A DNA stretch of 64,000 nt. Source: Ichthyophis bannanicus. Taxonomy: Eukaryota > Chordata > Amphibia > Gymnophiona > Ichthyophiidae. Every line of letters starts with the position of its first letter. Positions within the stretch are counted from its first letter, which is position 1. Of the stretch, positions 1-9,269 are shown in pieces. The notes under the pieces are model-generated. The model was not told the DNA's origin and made no database searches. It was given only the letters and a program-made list of their open reading frames with translations. Position numbers and translations under genes: made by a program. The stretch is taken from positions 19,320,305 to 19,384,304 of the forward strand of contig CM066048.1 of assembly GCA_033557465.1 (NCBI GenBank). The letters are read 5' to 3'.

Positions 1-230
1 TTCAAAAAGCTTTCCTCCACTCCTGATGTCATTCTGGTCTGCATCTTTTTCTTTATATCTCCTTCCCTACTATATTCTCCTGTATGGTTGTGTGTGTCCC
101 TTTCCTATATGATTTTGGAGTTCTTTTAACATTTCTGTCATTTTATTGTAAACTGCCTTGCTGTCTCTATATGACGATACATCAAATTTTAAATAAACTA
201 AATTAAACAGACATACATTCTCAATCCCTT
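1..230 (+). repeat. Retroposon 3'-tail-like fragment
   Basis: The stretch ends in a 'tgtaaactgcctt ... gatacatcaaattttaaataaact' type sequence. This resembles the 3' tails of LINE/SINE-type retroposons seen elsewhere in the window (for example near 18293-18357 and 12650-12690). No coding remnant is visible, so the family is not assigned. Confidence 0.35.
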
Positions 231-289
231 TTATAGAATTCTTTCCAACTTCCATTGAGTTGGAGAGAATAAAAAGATATAGCAGAATT

Positions 290-520
290 AGAAAATATAC
301 AGAGAAGGGTGACCAAAATCATAAAAGGAATGAAAGGCTACCCTTATGAAGAAAGGCTTAAAAAGGTTGGGGCTCTTCAGCTTGCAGATGAGACGGCTGA
401 GGGAAGATATGAAAGAGATGCACAAAATGATGGGTGGTATTTACTTCAAAAAAACACAGACTAAGGGACATGCAATGAAGCTACAAAATAGTACATTTAA
501 GACTAATTGTAGAACAGGGT
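290..520 (+). pseudogene. CR1-type LINE, 3' end of the reverse transcriptase ORF (fragment)
   Basis: Translated on the plus strand in two frames, the fragment gives QRRVTKIIKGMKGYPYEERL, then a run like RLGLFSLQMRRLREDMKEM, then KTRLRDMQ-like and KLQNSTFKTN. This matches block for block the C-terminus of the better CR1 ORF on the minus strand at 41140-42150 (ATKMVKGMEGYSYEERLKRL, GLFNLEKRRLRGDMIEVYKLM, GHAMKLQGKLFKTN). At least one frameshift lies near 365, so it is a dead 3' scrap. What is seen is the block order and identity; the CR1 label follows from family knowledge. Confidence 0.7.
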
Positions 521-895
521 TTACAGATCACAGGAGTCGTCACCATGGTGACTAGAATTTTGCATCTTCCTCCTCCTCTCCTGTCCTTTTTAGGTGTGAT
601 CGCGGGATCCAATCTCCTGCAGGCAGGACAGGAGAGGAAGGGTTTTGATTGTGGCTGTGATTGCAGCTGGCTGAGGAGAGCCACAAGCAAAAAGCTCAAA
701 GGAAGTGGGGAGGGTGTGTGCAATGTATTGTGTTATAGCTACACAAGTCTCTATACTTTTTGATCACACCTCATATGTACAAGCAAAGAATCAAAGTTTG
801 CCCAAACCTTAATGTTTGGCTGATCTAGTTGGACTCTCTGGAAAAATCCAGAGACAACACAGACCTGATGATACACTGACTGGAAGGGCTGGGTT
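521..895. other. No recognisable feature
   Basis: Short open frames exist on both strands but show no domain, repeat or element end that I can name. It may be flanking sequence or heavily decayed repeat. Confidence 0.5.
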
Positions 896-1240
896 TAGTG
901 ATCAATGATCCCAAGAGCAGCCTGCTTCTGTCCCAGGACTTGGAATACCTGGAGGTTCTGTTTCACTCTTTTCTGGGTCGAGTTTTCTTCACAGCTGAGG
1001 TGTCCCTCAAGCTTCAGAGCTTTCCCAGGGCACTTCAGTCAGCTCCATGGGCCTGGGATTTCCTCCAATTCTTTCAGTTCATAATCTTGATCTTGGCGTG
1101 GCCTTAGGAGGGATGTGGTATGTCTCACTCTCTGGCCCCTGATGAACTGTCATATGTGCAAGATTATGGCCCATCCTGGCTTTGATTCTAGTGGCTCTGG
1201 ACTGGCCTTTCAGGCTGTGAATATGTGCAGCAAGGGTTTC
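896..1240 (+). pseudogene. DIRS pol relic (end of RT and methyltransferase-like tail)
   Basis: The frame from 898 reads SSLLLSQDLEYLEVLFHSF, followed by a run ending PWAWDFLQ. In the G element at 58800-58960 the equivalent run is CLCPTQELEYLGVHFDTARG then TAPSAWWYLRLLGTM, which is the segment after the RT palm in DIRS pol. Further on, ILALILVALDWPF around 1170-1215 matches the GRVLLVAPDWPRRPWYADL block near the end of G pol. The RNase H part between the two blocks is missing. Stops and shifts are frequent, so this is an old relic rather than a gene. It belongs with the YR relic at 2440-2960 and the DIRS right end at 3000-3412. Confidence 0.55.
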
Positions 1241-1284
1241 CGGTAATGGAGGATTCTGATCCCTTCTCTCTTAAGGCCTAACCC

Positions 1285-1725
1285 TTGAGGCTCATAGGCT
1301 CTCCAAGAACGGTTTCTCGGGAATGCTATTAGCCTTCTTAAGGCCCAGATAAAACACTCTCCAGATGCACAAGCTAAGGATATTGAGTTTCAAGAGGTGA
1401 TGTTCCTCTTGATCCATGGAGGCTGAGAAGGTGGGTATTGTTGCCATTTTCGTCTCCTTGCAGTCTAGCCTTGGCCGGGATTTGGCCCTGAACTCAAGGT
1501 TCAGATAACAGCTCTAATGTTTTACAGGGGTCGCATTTAAGGAATTTCTTTGGCAATACTCCCCTGATAGCTTCCCTTCCTCAAGAGAGGGAAGCAGTTC
1601 TGACGGCCTGTATGCCCAGCTGTGCAATGAGTCTCTCTGGTGTTGATGGAACTGAAATAGGGCTCCCTTTGAGCCCTTCATAAGGCCTCTTTCAAGGATT
1701 GACCCTTCAGATGGTTTTCTGGTTG
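1285..1725 (+). pseudogene. DIRS tyrosine recombinase relic, N-terminal part
   Basis: In fragments the plus strand gives GFSGNAISLLKAQIKHSPDAQ and FGPELKVQITALMFYRGRI. These parallel the GYSPAVIATLLRARKTSTSL and SSLKVQLAAIACYRGKV blocks of the intact YR frame of G (59860-61002). Order and spacing agree, but stops break every frame. The assignment rests on this alignment by eye and is less certain than the C-terminal relic downstream. Confidence 0.4.
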
Positions 1726-2044
1726 ACTATAGTGTTTTTGCAGAGAGACATGAAGGATAAGACAGATAAACAATAGCATCTGTGTTTTCTGAATAAGAGT
1801 TTTGGATACAATGCAGATGTAATACATATGTCACTCTGCTAGACCATTATTATGTATGTTTTTTTTCTCTGTCATATTTTAGATACTCCTTGAAGAAACT
1901 CATTGATGTGTGAAATTGTCAACTGAGACACATGGATTATACATGGGCGGGGGGACCCTTAGTGAAAAGAGACCCAGTTACATTTGTAAAAGATAAATGG
2001 ACATTTGTAAAAGAGAAGTGATTGCCAGCACCCTTTTCACAAGG

Positions 2045-2285
2045 GGATTATTTATGCACATAGTAACATAGTATGTGACGGCAGATAAAGACCAATATGG
2101 TCCATCTAGTCTGCCCTGCAAGGCGGCAAGAGTAGGTGCCCCTGCTGCTCCGTGCAGGTCACCCCTCCCCATGCCTTTGTTTAGGGGTGTACCCACCGCT
2201 CCGTGTAGGTCACCCCTGTTTGTTCAGATATATATAATATATAAAAGGATAGATATAGAGATAGAGAGATATAGATATTGAACTG
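2045..2285 (-). repeat. CR1-like LINE 3'-UTR fragment ending in an 8-mer-like tail
   Basis: The segment begins 'gcacatagtaacatagtatg'. Read on the minus strand it ends in repeated 'ctatgttacta', like the short tandem 3' tail of CR1-type LINEs. The body contains a 'ggtccatctagtctgccc' phrase comparable to the 'ggtccatcaagcccagta' phrase in the 3' UTR of the CR1 copy at 40858-41139. It is followed by an AT dinucleotide-rich stretch (2228-2280). It has no coding content. Confidence 0.45.
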
Positions 2286-2439
2286 GGATAAGAGGGAACA
2301 AATGAAGTAATGGGGCAGATTCAAAGAAGTGGAATACAAGAATTTAATTAAAAAGAAGTAGTATTAAGTATAAGCTGGGGGAGGCCTGTTGAAGTATTAA
2401 AATTTTGTACGTTTTGCCCATCCTGGAGTGCTATATGTG

Positions 2440-2965
2440 TACTTTTGGCCTATAGCGCCTGCCAAGTGGGTGTCCGAGCTGCAGACCTTGTAGACTGTGA
2501 CATCTTTTATTCCATTGATACTGTTGTCCTTTCATCTTAACCAGAATTTTGACCCCCCCTCCTCTGAGGAGGATCTTCAGAGAGACCCCTCCACTGATGG
2601 ACATTTATAGGGTGTTGATCAGATATCTGAAGATTAGTTCTTTCCAGTCGGCTCATCTTTTTGTCAGTGGTCCAAGAAAGGGACTGGCAGCATCCAAGTC
2701 CTCTATTGTCCGCTAGATTCAGGAGACAGTTGGACCAGCATACGTGCTGTCTAGTAAGTGGGTGCCATAAGGAGTCAAGTTTACTCCACTAGGAGACAAA
2801 CCACCACCTAGGCAGAGTCTACCTTGGTGTCTCCAATGGATATCTGCAAGATGGCTACCTGGTTGTCTCTGAGCACCTATGTAAAGCACTACAGGTTGCA
2901 TATGGGAGCTAGAGCGGGTGGCGCCCTCGGCAGAGCAGTTATGTCCAGAGTATGTCTTCTTTCCA
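2440..2965 (+). pseudogene. DIRS tyrosine recombinase relic, C-terminal part
   Basis: The plus strand encodes SFQSAHLFVSGPRKGLAAS at about 2640-2695 and SPMDICKMATWLSLSTYVKH followed by YRLHMGAR at about 2830-2910. These match KTDHLFVLFGGARKGEAAA and the QADICKAATWWSSHAFSKHYRLD block of the YR ORF of G. The nucleophile-like Tyr is still present (KHYRL). The segment carrying the His-x-x-Arg motif is scrambled by stops, so this is dead. It is the last gene of the relic DIRS element that ends at 3412. Confidence 0.65.
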
Positions 2966-2989
2966 CCTTTGATTCTTGCTGTTTGTATA

Positions 2990-3412
2990 CCCATCCTATT
3001 CGTCTAGGCTGGTCTAGCAGGATAAGAGAGGAGAAATTTTACCCAATAATTTTCTTTCCTTGAATCCTGCTAGACTATTGCAGGACCCCTCTGGAAGACT
3101 TCTATTAAAGATTGGGAAGTCCTGCTCCCTTATGTTGATATCTGTTCCTGATGCAGAGTTAATTCTTGTAAGAAAGCCAAAGAATTTGCTCATGTTTGTT
3201 GCAAAGTTGAATTGTTGATTAAAGTAATGAGTTCTAAGTTTTCCAGTTTACTGCTTGGGAAATGTCATACTGGCTTCTTAGTGCTGCACTTGCATTATAT
3301 GCCAAGTGATAACATCACTGTTTGCTCAAGTCTGCCTCCTGCTGGCAAAGGTGTATAACTCGTCTGGACTGATCTTGTAGAAGTCAAGAAAATTTATCAG
3401 GTAAAATTTCTT
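2990..3412 (+). mobile_element. Right end of a relic DIRS element (ICR plus terminal repeat)
   Basis: 3020-3068 reads gagaaattttaccc, then aataattttctttccttga, then atcctgctagac. Its reverse complement recurs, diverged, at 3363-3412 (gtctggactgatc ... caagaaaatttatcaggtaaaatttct). An internal block complementary to the outer right end is the DIRS internal complementary region. The terminal site holds GAAAATTTA and TAAAATTTC arms around TCAGG, analogous to the site at the ends of the better copies. It follows a YR relic, as expected. Confidence 0.6.
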
Positions 3413-3512
3413 CGTAGATACCCTCTGAGAGAGTTAGTTTGCACACCTGATTTTAATAGATGCAACAAATAAAGTATAGAGTTAATGGGCCAAAGTAAAA
3501 GATTGTGATGGT
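3413..3512. other. Short spacer between two DIRS elements
   Basis: About 100 bp of AT-rich sequence with no recognised feature lies between the relic right end and the left end of element E. Confidence 0.4.
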
Positions 3513-3720
3513 TTCCTTATCGGTCCTACAGTTCAGTCCTCCACCACTGGGTAGTGCACCTCCTCCTGCAACATGGAGACTGGACAAGTCAAACTTGTGA
3601 CATCACCGGGTATATCCTGCTGGTCTTCTCCCATGATCCCCCAGTGTGTCCAGTCTCCATGCAGCATGAGGACGTAGTGAGCCTAGGTGCTGGGCTCACT
3701 TGAGAAGCCGTTTAGGAGCA
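3513..3720 (+). repeat. Left inverted terminal repeat of E
   Basis: The block 'gtagtgcacctcctcctgca' followed by 'tggagactggacaagtc' recurs inverted at 9160-9205. The same block with small changes starts element G at 55660. In DIRS elements this region is expected to carry the promoter. Confidence 0.75.
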
Positions 3721-4599
3721 GTTAGTCAGGATTTGATTTACCTTGCATTTCTTTTGCCCTTCTTTAGGTGTAATCCTGTAAATTGTATTCATTTTCATTT
3801 TCATTTAATTTAATTTACTTTTACTTTATTTATTTTCACCTAGTCTGCCTTAGTGTAAAGGGGGGTTCTGCCCTTTTCAAAGTTCACGCTGCCAGCTAGC
3901 CTCTCTGCTTGGGATTCTTCGGTCTCTGTGCCTGGTGATGATCTCTCCCCCAGGACTGTACGGGGGAGAGCTCTGTGGAACACCTGCATTTTGGCAGTGT
4001 CCATGCGGCAGATTCCCATCGCGGTGGGAGCCTCAGGCCGTTCGAGGTTCTTTAGCCGGTGGGCCGGGGCTCGCAGCGTCTGCTACTTCTGGTGGCGCGA
4101 GGCAGCAGCGTGTCTGGACAGCTCTTCACCCCGCAGCTACAGCGGGGTAACTGCTGCATCCCGACGCCACAAGGGAGTCTCTCGAGTCCGCATGGAGGGG
4201 CTCTGAGCTCTTGCCGCCTCTGTGTTGTCTGGCGCCAAACGGGCCTGCTTCGGATTGGCGCTATTGGCAGGGCTGAGGCCTCGTGGCGGAGAGCGGAGCA
4301 GCCCCGCGTTTGAGCTGACGACGCTGTTCCACGTGGCTACACCCAGATAAGGACTTCCTTTTGCTGTTACTTTTAATTTTAATTTTAATTCTAATTTTAA
4401 TTTCCTTTTAATTTCATGATAGTTTATAGTTCTTTGAATGCGATGTGATTGGTTTGGGTTTTACTTCTTGGGGGGTGCCTTTACCTTTGTTTGCATTCTG
4501 GCAGTTAGCGACGTCTGTCAGCAGCAGGTTTCCGTGCTAGGATTTGGCCATTCAGGGTCATCGGCGGTACAACCACCTACAAACTGAGCCCTTTCTGAA
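3721..4599. other. 5' leader of E, AT-rich then GC-rich
   Basis: It contains TTTAA-type runs at 3797-3835 and 4368-4412. Around 3945-3980 a block ('ccccaggactgtacggggga') matches the leader of G near 56005. Open frames here show no Gag motif, so I call it decayed leader sequence. Confidence 0.45.
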
Positions 4600-5090
4600 A
4601 TTGTCATTTACATAAGGATGCTATTTCCATGTTTATATGCTTGGAAATTGTGCAGACAGCCTCTAAATGTCGTTATGCCATCTGCAAATTTGATCGCCAT
4701 GCTTGCTGATCTCTTTTCCAGATCATTTCAGTGCAGTAGATGTTACCAGATGCCAGTTCCAGTGCAGATTCCGAGACATTCCGCTATTTACGGGTCTCCT
4801 GTGAGAAAACTGGCCATTTAGTCCTATTGTGTTCCTGTTTTTGATCCATTTCCCATTCTATAATAGCACATCATCTCCTTCCTCAGGAGAAGTTCATAAG
4901 GGGCTTTGTCAAGTACCTTCTAAAACATCCAGATTCATATCATTTGGCTTACTCACATGTTTATTAACCCTTTGAAAAGACAGCTTGGTGCTGCTTTTCA
5001 GAACAAGTTCTATCATTTAACTGGCACTGAACTCAGATTCATTGGTCTGTAGTTTCCAAGATCGCCTTTGAAGCTCTTTTAAAAAAAACA
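4600..5090 (-). pseudogene. CR1 LINE fragment inserted in E
   Basis: On the minus strand the 'tctgcaaatttgatcgccatg' stretch encodes the block just past the FADDTK RT motif. The stretches 'gaaaactggccatttagtcc' and 'aaggggctttgtcaagtacc' match the CR1 copy at 41800-42090 in the same order. Reading frames are broken. It sits inside the E leader/gag region and so post-dates E. Confidence 0.65.
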
Positions 5091-6239
5091 AACAATTAGT
5101 GTTACATTAGTAACTCTTCAATCTTTAGAGATCATTAATACTAATGTTATGATTGAGCCTGGCTGATATTATGAATGATCACTATTAGACAAAAATTAGC
5201 TAGGTTAAGACACTTTGATTTGGTTTTCTGCACTATGTTATCAGAGCGCAGCTTGCCCATTTGGCGGGAACTCTGCCCATCTGGGCCATCTGGGGAAAGG
5301 CCCCTGCTGTGGATCGTGAGAAGTGTTGCTGGATGGCACAGTCCGGGGCTTAGTGTTCCAGGGTCCTGGAAGGGTTGATAGCGGCAGTCAGGCCTTCCCT
5401 GTCTTTGCTATGACGGTCACCTAGGTTCAAGCGTCCTGTGTTTTGGGTGACAGGAGTGGGACACCTGGACATGTGGTGCTGGATGTTGGATAGGCTCATA
5501 CTTCTTAGGTGCACTCTCCTTGAGTGCGTCTGCATGTCCGTGTTCTGTCTGTGATCTCATGCTCAGGTGATTGTTGCAGCAATGACAGAGATCGCTTGGG
5601 ATATCGTGAGCGGGGTTGTCATGGTGTTGCATGGGGTTGCCAATGCAAGACGGGGCCATCCTGAGGAGTTTGGGCCTCAGTCATCAGCTTTCCTTTCGGT
5701 GGCCCGGCTGTCCAGGAGGCACCCCTCCAGATCCGCCGGTCCAGTTCTTCTCTGCCTCTTCTCAATGTGGGCAGGAGGGCTGGCAGATCTGGAAATTCAC
5801 GTCCACTGCACGTTCTACTGTTTTACCTCTGCCTTGGGGTTCTGAGGTCATATATTCCCAATCATTTGTTTGGTGGGGTGCTGTTGTCTGTTGTGCAAGA
5901 CAAGGTGGTCCACAGTCGGAGGCTGTCGTCTATTCCCCTTACCCCTGAAGGTGCTCACAATTTAAGTTTTTTGTACCTGCGGAGGTGTATGTTGTTAAAG
6001 GCTAGCAGGCGCACCTGTGGGACCAGAATCCTCGGTTCTTCCGTCCTTCCGTTGAGGTGCGCGTGTGGGGTTTACTCCCTTGGTCGGCTAGCAACTTGCT
6101 TCACCCATTGCGCCTTCCCTTTCCTCAAGGCATCGTTGCGTCCCACTTCTTTGTGGGGGCTCGCCGCAGGGCCTGGAGTTATGCTCAGCCGGTTCCAGCC
6201 AGGACTGAGTCCTTGGGGGGAGGCTCCGATCCTAACGAT
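5091..6239 (+). pseudogene. Probable decayed gag region of E
   Basis: From about 5220 the sequence becomes GC-rich and has long overlapping open frames on the plus strand (for example 5767-6351), but none shows the core blocks seen in the Gags of D and G (ESGLKGIRTM, WVARACLRWSQ). Its position between leader and the RG-rich Gag tail is the main evidence. Function is not recognisable from the translation. Confidence in the gag origin is modest. Confidence 0.35.
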
Positions 6240-6370
6240 ACAGGGAGTGCTGGGATCCGTTCAACCAGGTTCCTTCGGGCCCAGCGTACGTCGTCTTTTG
6301 CTGGCCGGTTTAGGTCTTCGGGTCGTGGCGGTGCTCCGAGAAGACCAGTAGGCTGCACAGTGCTTGTCTT
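6240..6370 (+). pseudogene. Gag C-terminal Arg/Gly/Phe-rich tail of E
   Basis: The frame reads TRFLRAQRTSSFAGRFRSSG then RGGAPRRPVG. This resembles the FRDFRRFRSSR and GFRGAGRGFSG tail of the Gag of G (about 57900-58030). Arg/Gly/Phe-rich tails suit RNA binding by Gag. It is separated from any intact Gag core. Confidence 0.5.
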
Positions 6371-6879
6371 GGAGCAAGCGCGGGATATCTGTAGGTTCAT
6401 ATTCAAAGCCGTCCGGTTACATGTCCCTCCATTGTGGAATGCTGTACTAGTAGGCATACTTCATATGCTGGGCTTACAAGTTGGCTTCCGCGCTGCTCGG
6501 CATCAGCCAAGGTGACTGCCGGTTTAGGCTGTGGATGTGGAGTCAGCCTGGAGGAGGGGCCTTGCGTTCTCTGGACAATGCCCTATTCGGTTGTGTGCCT
6601 TGTGGCCCTTATGGAGTTGTAAAAAGGAAAAAAAAAAAAAAAGAATAATCAAACAGGAAAGCCTTCCTAATTGTCCCCACTTCTTTTTTATAAGGTTCTG
6701 TCCCTTTCTTCCGGGAGCTTGGCCGGAGCGTGGTTAGACTCAGCTACATTTTGGGGATCCTTTATGTGCAAGGCGTTTTAGTGTACGCAGCACGCCCAGT
6801 GTTCCATCATCTGACTGGAACGGTACACGGTACGTCAGCCGTGGCAGGCATTCGCGGACACGGTAGCGGATCGAGCGCT
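6371..6879. other. E interior without recognisable coding content
   Basis: This is where the RT should lie, judged from G and D, but I see no RT motif in any frame. A poly-A stretch at 6622-6641 may mark a small insertion or deletion. Confidence 0.4.
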
Positions 6880-7290
6880 GTAGGTGCTGTCTGAGATCTC
6901 CGGGATGGTGGCCTATTTCAATCGGCAGGGTGGAGTCGGTCGGGTGGTCAGGGTGGCCCGAGCGAAGGGACAGCGTGAGCGGTTGAAGCCTTGGCGGCCT
7001 GCGTTTCGGTGGGGACACTGTAGTGGCGAATGTCCTTAGCGGGGTCCGAGTGTTTGCCGGAGGAGTGAGATTGCATCAGGCGGTGTGTGCGCCGCGTGTG
7101 CTCAGATGCGGTCAGCCCATATTGGACCTCATGGCGACCTGTCAGTCTGCGGCGATGGGTCGATGTTTAGCAGAGGACATATGAGGCTACTGGATAGCGT
7201 CGACGCATTGGTACGGGGCCGTGCCCGGTCCATTCTATGCCTTTCAGAGGTCATAGTGAAAATGGCCGACTGGGTCTGGTTGCTAAGATA
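6880..7290 (+). pseudogene. RNase H / methyltransferase-like remnant of E pol
   Basis: At 6905 MVAYFNRQGGVGRV matches the RNase H block TTVAYINRQGGTGSV of G (59370). From about 7110 PILDLMATCQSAAMGRCL matches the PIMDLMATFQSAKTGRFF block that begins the C-terminal, Dam methyltransferase-like domain of DIRS pol. Stops follow at once. The order (RNase H then methyltransferase-like) is the DIRS order, with the region between them shortened. Confidence 0.65.
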
Positions 7291-7490
7291 TGTGCTCTTC
7301 ATTAGTCAGTGGGGACCATTACCAGTGTATTCTGCAACATTTGCGTGAGCTTGCATAATCTTTACTTGCAACCAATCGAAATAACTGTCCAAAACCAGTT
7401 GATGCAGTCACTACTTAAATTTGCCTTGCTTGACAGTAAAAAAAAAACAAAACACATTTATTTTATACCAATAGGTCACTCACAGCATAT

Positions 7491-7820
7491 TTGGCGATTC
7501 CTCGTACTGGTGTTAATCATGCAGATAATTTCTGCTCTAGTTGTGGTGATGTGACTTTTACATCACAAAAATGGCATATGACTGTGGCGGTTCAGAAAGC
7601 CTACAATTTATATTTTGGCTGCAGAATAAAAGATCAGGATAAAAGCAAGGCGCCACACATATGCTGCAATACATGTGTAGCAGATCTCAGGCTGTGGATG
7701 GATGGGAAAAGACCATCAAAGTCTTTTGCGGTTCCAATGATCTGGAGAGGGCCCATGGATCACGTCGGCAATTGCTACTTCTGCATGGTTCCTCCAATTC
7801 CGGAGGGCATATCCAGGTGA
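7491..7820 (+). pseudogene. Cysteine-rich reading frame of unknown function, not DIRS-derived
   Basis: An open frame of about 109 codons, without an ATG at its start, encodes NFCSSCGDVTFTSQ, YFGCRIKDQDKSKAPHICC, NTCVADLRLWMDGKR, FAVPMIWRGPMDH and NCYFCMV. There are at least eight Cys in pairs, which suggests a zinc-binding fold. From memory, this arrangement (YFGCKxxDQDKSWAPHxCC ... FAVPMVWREPxDHxxDCYFC) recurs in many uncharacterised, often multicopy metazoan proteins and may be carried by mobile elements. I cannot name a function. It interrupts E between the methyltransferase-like remnant and the recombinase region, so it arrived by insertion or capture. The A-run upstream (7439-7450) might mark a retroposition boundary, but no clear duplication is seen. 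Confidence 0.45.
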
Positions 7821-7924
7821 TGTAAGCGGTTGGCCTACTGGCATTGCGTCGTGGGCGTGGCTACCAGAGTCTCCTTTCTTTTTGTCACACCATGTAAGAC
7901 TCCACATCTTCTGAAACAACGCTG

Positions 7925-8095
7925 GACTCTGGGGCACTTGACACCCTCTTATATGCTCTTGGTGGATCACGCTTGGTTTATTGCAACTCATTGCTTAGTT
8001 GCATTCCACATTCTCAATTAAAAAGACTCCAACTGGTCCAGGACATAGCTGTAGAGCTACTTTGTGTTGCAAAGAATAAAGCCCTTAAGAGGTGT
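7925..8095 (+). pseudogene. L2-type LINE C-terminal fragment in E
   Basis: The plus strand gives LLVDHAWFIATHCLVAFH and, after a shift, LKRLQLVQDIAVELLCV. This parallels the LDYCNSLLxGLP ... LQLVQNxAARLL block near the end of L2 ORF2 (compare 20965-21055 and 48960-49090). It lies within E just upstream of the eroded recombinase region. Confidence 0.5.
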
Positions 8096-8690
8096 GACAA
8101 ATAGGGTGTTTGACGCTGGTGGTTTTTCCATTTCCCTCATTTTGCTTCCCACCTCTGTCTGGATGGACCTCGGTTCCGTTCTCCCTCGTGGAATCTGGCT
8201 GTGCCTGTCTAGTTGTCGGTTTGGGACTTACGCAAGAACACTTTGCTTGTAACCTGCGTTCCTTGGACCTTAGGTGAAGGTTCCGTCGCTTTCTGGGAGG
8301 TCTCTTCGCTGCCTGTCCCTCCGTGGAGGCGGGTTCTGCGGGAGAGCAGCGGTTGCTAACACTTGACACCCTGGTGGGGTCGAGAGCCAGGGGGGAGCTC
8401 AAGCAGATTTTTCAGGCGGAGCTCCGGTAGCCGCCTCAGTAGGGTCTGTTTCTAGGGCGTTCAGTGTGTTTGCGATGGCGAGTTTGTCTTTCTGAAGCAC
8501 TAGCGCTGCTTGGGGCAGAGTTCTGTGCTGTTTTCACCAGTGAAGAGGATCCAAGTGGGCTCTCGGTCGTGTCTTCCTGGTTGGCTTACCGCCTGACGTG
8601 AGGAGCGGGCTGGGGTCGGTGCCTGCTCTGTTGGTTTAGGGGCCGAGCCGACTGGATAGGTCCCTCCCAATGATTACTGCTCTGGTACAT
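8096..8690 (+). pseudogene. Eroded recombinase region of E
   Basis: Position demands a YR gene here, directly before the ICR. Only weak echoes are readable: FRSPSWNLAV around 8175-8205 is comparable to FVPPWDLNLVL of G. No catalytic Arg, His-x-x-Arg or Tyr block survives. I treat it as remnant by position. Confidence 0.35.
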
Positions 8691-8790
8691 CCCAGTTGTG
8701 GAGGACTGAACTGTAGGACCGATAAGGAAATGGAAATTACACTTACCTGGTAATTGATGTTCCTTGAGGGAGTACAGTTCAGTCCTCATT
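8691..8790 (+). repeat. Internal complementary region of E
   Basis: 8695-8730 is complementary to the first bases of E (3513-3550). 8731-8785 is complementary to the last bases of E (9215-9269). Read in reverse this is a right-end/left-end junction, the DIRS hallmark thought to template circle closure. Confidence 0.8.
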
Positions 8791-9094
8791 CCCGCCCGGG
8801 GATGGATGTTTTAGACGCGAGGCGTCAGTTCCGAGTGTGCTTTCGGATCCTAGAGTCGGCAACGGGCTCTGATTGGCAGGTAATCGCTAGAGCAACCTTT
8901 TCTGCCTATACTCTTCCTTAGTTCTTCCTTCTAGCTCTCTGTCTTCCGCTGTTTGGTGCGCAGGGGGACAGGGGCACGGAGGTGGGTGTTTTCGGCCTTT
9001 CTTTTTGGGGCCCTGTGATTTTAAAGTTGAAGTTTGAGCATAGCTTTGTATTTAGTACTTTAACTGGTTGTTTGTTTGCTCCTTTGAGTCTGCT

Positions 9095-9269
9095 TTGACA
9101 GTAGGTCACTGGGGGATCATGGGAGAAGACCAGCAGGATATACCCGGTGATGTCACAAGTTTGACTTGTCCAGTCTCCATGTTGCAGGAAGAGGTGCACT
9201 ACCCAATGGTGGAGGACTGAACTGTACTCCCTCAAGGAACATCAATTACCAGGTAAGTGTAATTTCCAT
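9095..9269 (+). repeat. Right terminal repeat of E with putative recombinase site
   Basis: It is the inverted copy of the left end plus an extension of roughly 30 bp. The extension holds AATTAC and GTAATT arms around CAGGTAAGT (9248-9268), which has no counterpart at the left end. Confidence 0.7.

Larger units (their letters stand above)
3513..9269 (+). mobile_element. DIRS element E (type II, decayed)
   Basis: The left end begins TTCCTTATCGGTCCTACAG. The right end finishes CAGGTAAGTGTAATTTCCAT. The ICR at 8695-8785 carries the reverse complement of both ends joined, which fixes the boundaries to within a few bases. About 200 bp at the left (3530-3720) recurs inverted at 9095-9240. Inside are a decayed gag tail (6240-6370), an RNase H/methyltransferase remnant (6880-7290), a CR1 insertion (4600-5090), a cysteine-rich reading frame (7491-7820) and an L2 scrap (7925-8095). 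The RT core was not found. End sequences and leader resemble G and D, hence type II. Confidence 0.8.

Noticed and set aside
3513..9269. E inserted in the CR1 of 9270-10740 with the rest of the RT on its left
   Set aside because: The right flank fits, but translation of 3413-3512 does not continue the CR1 RT, so a simple insertion could not be shown.
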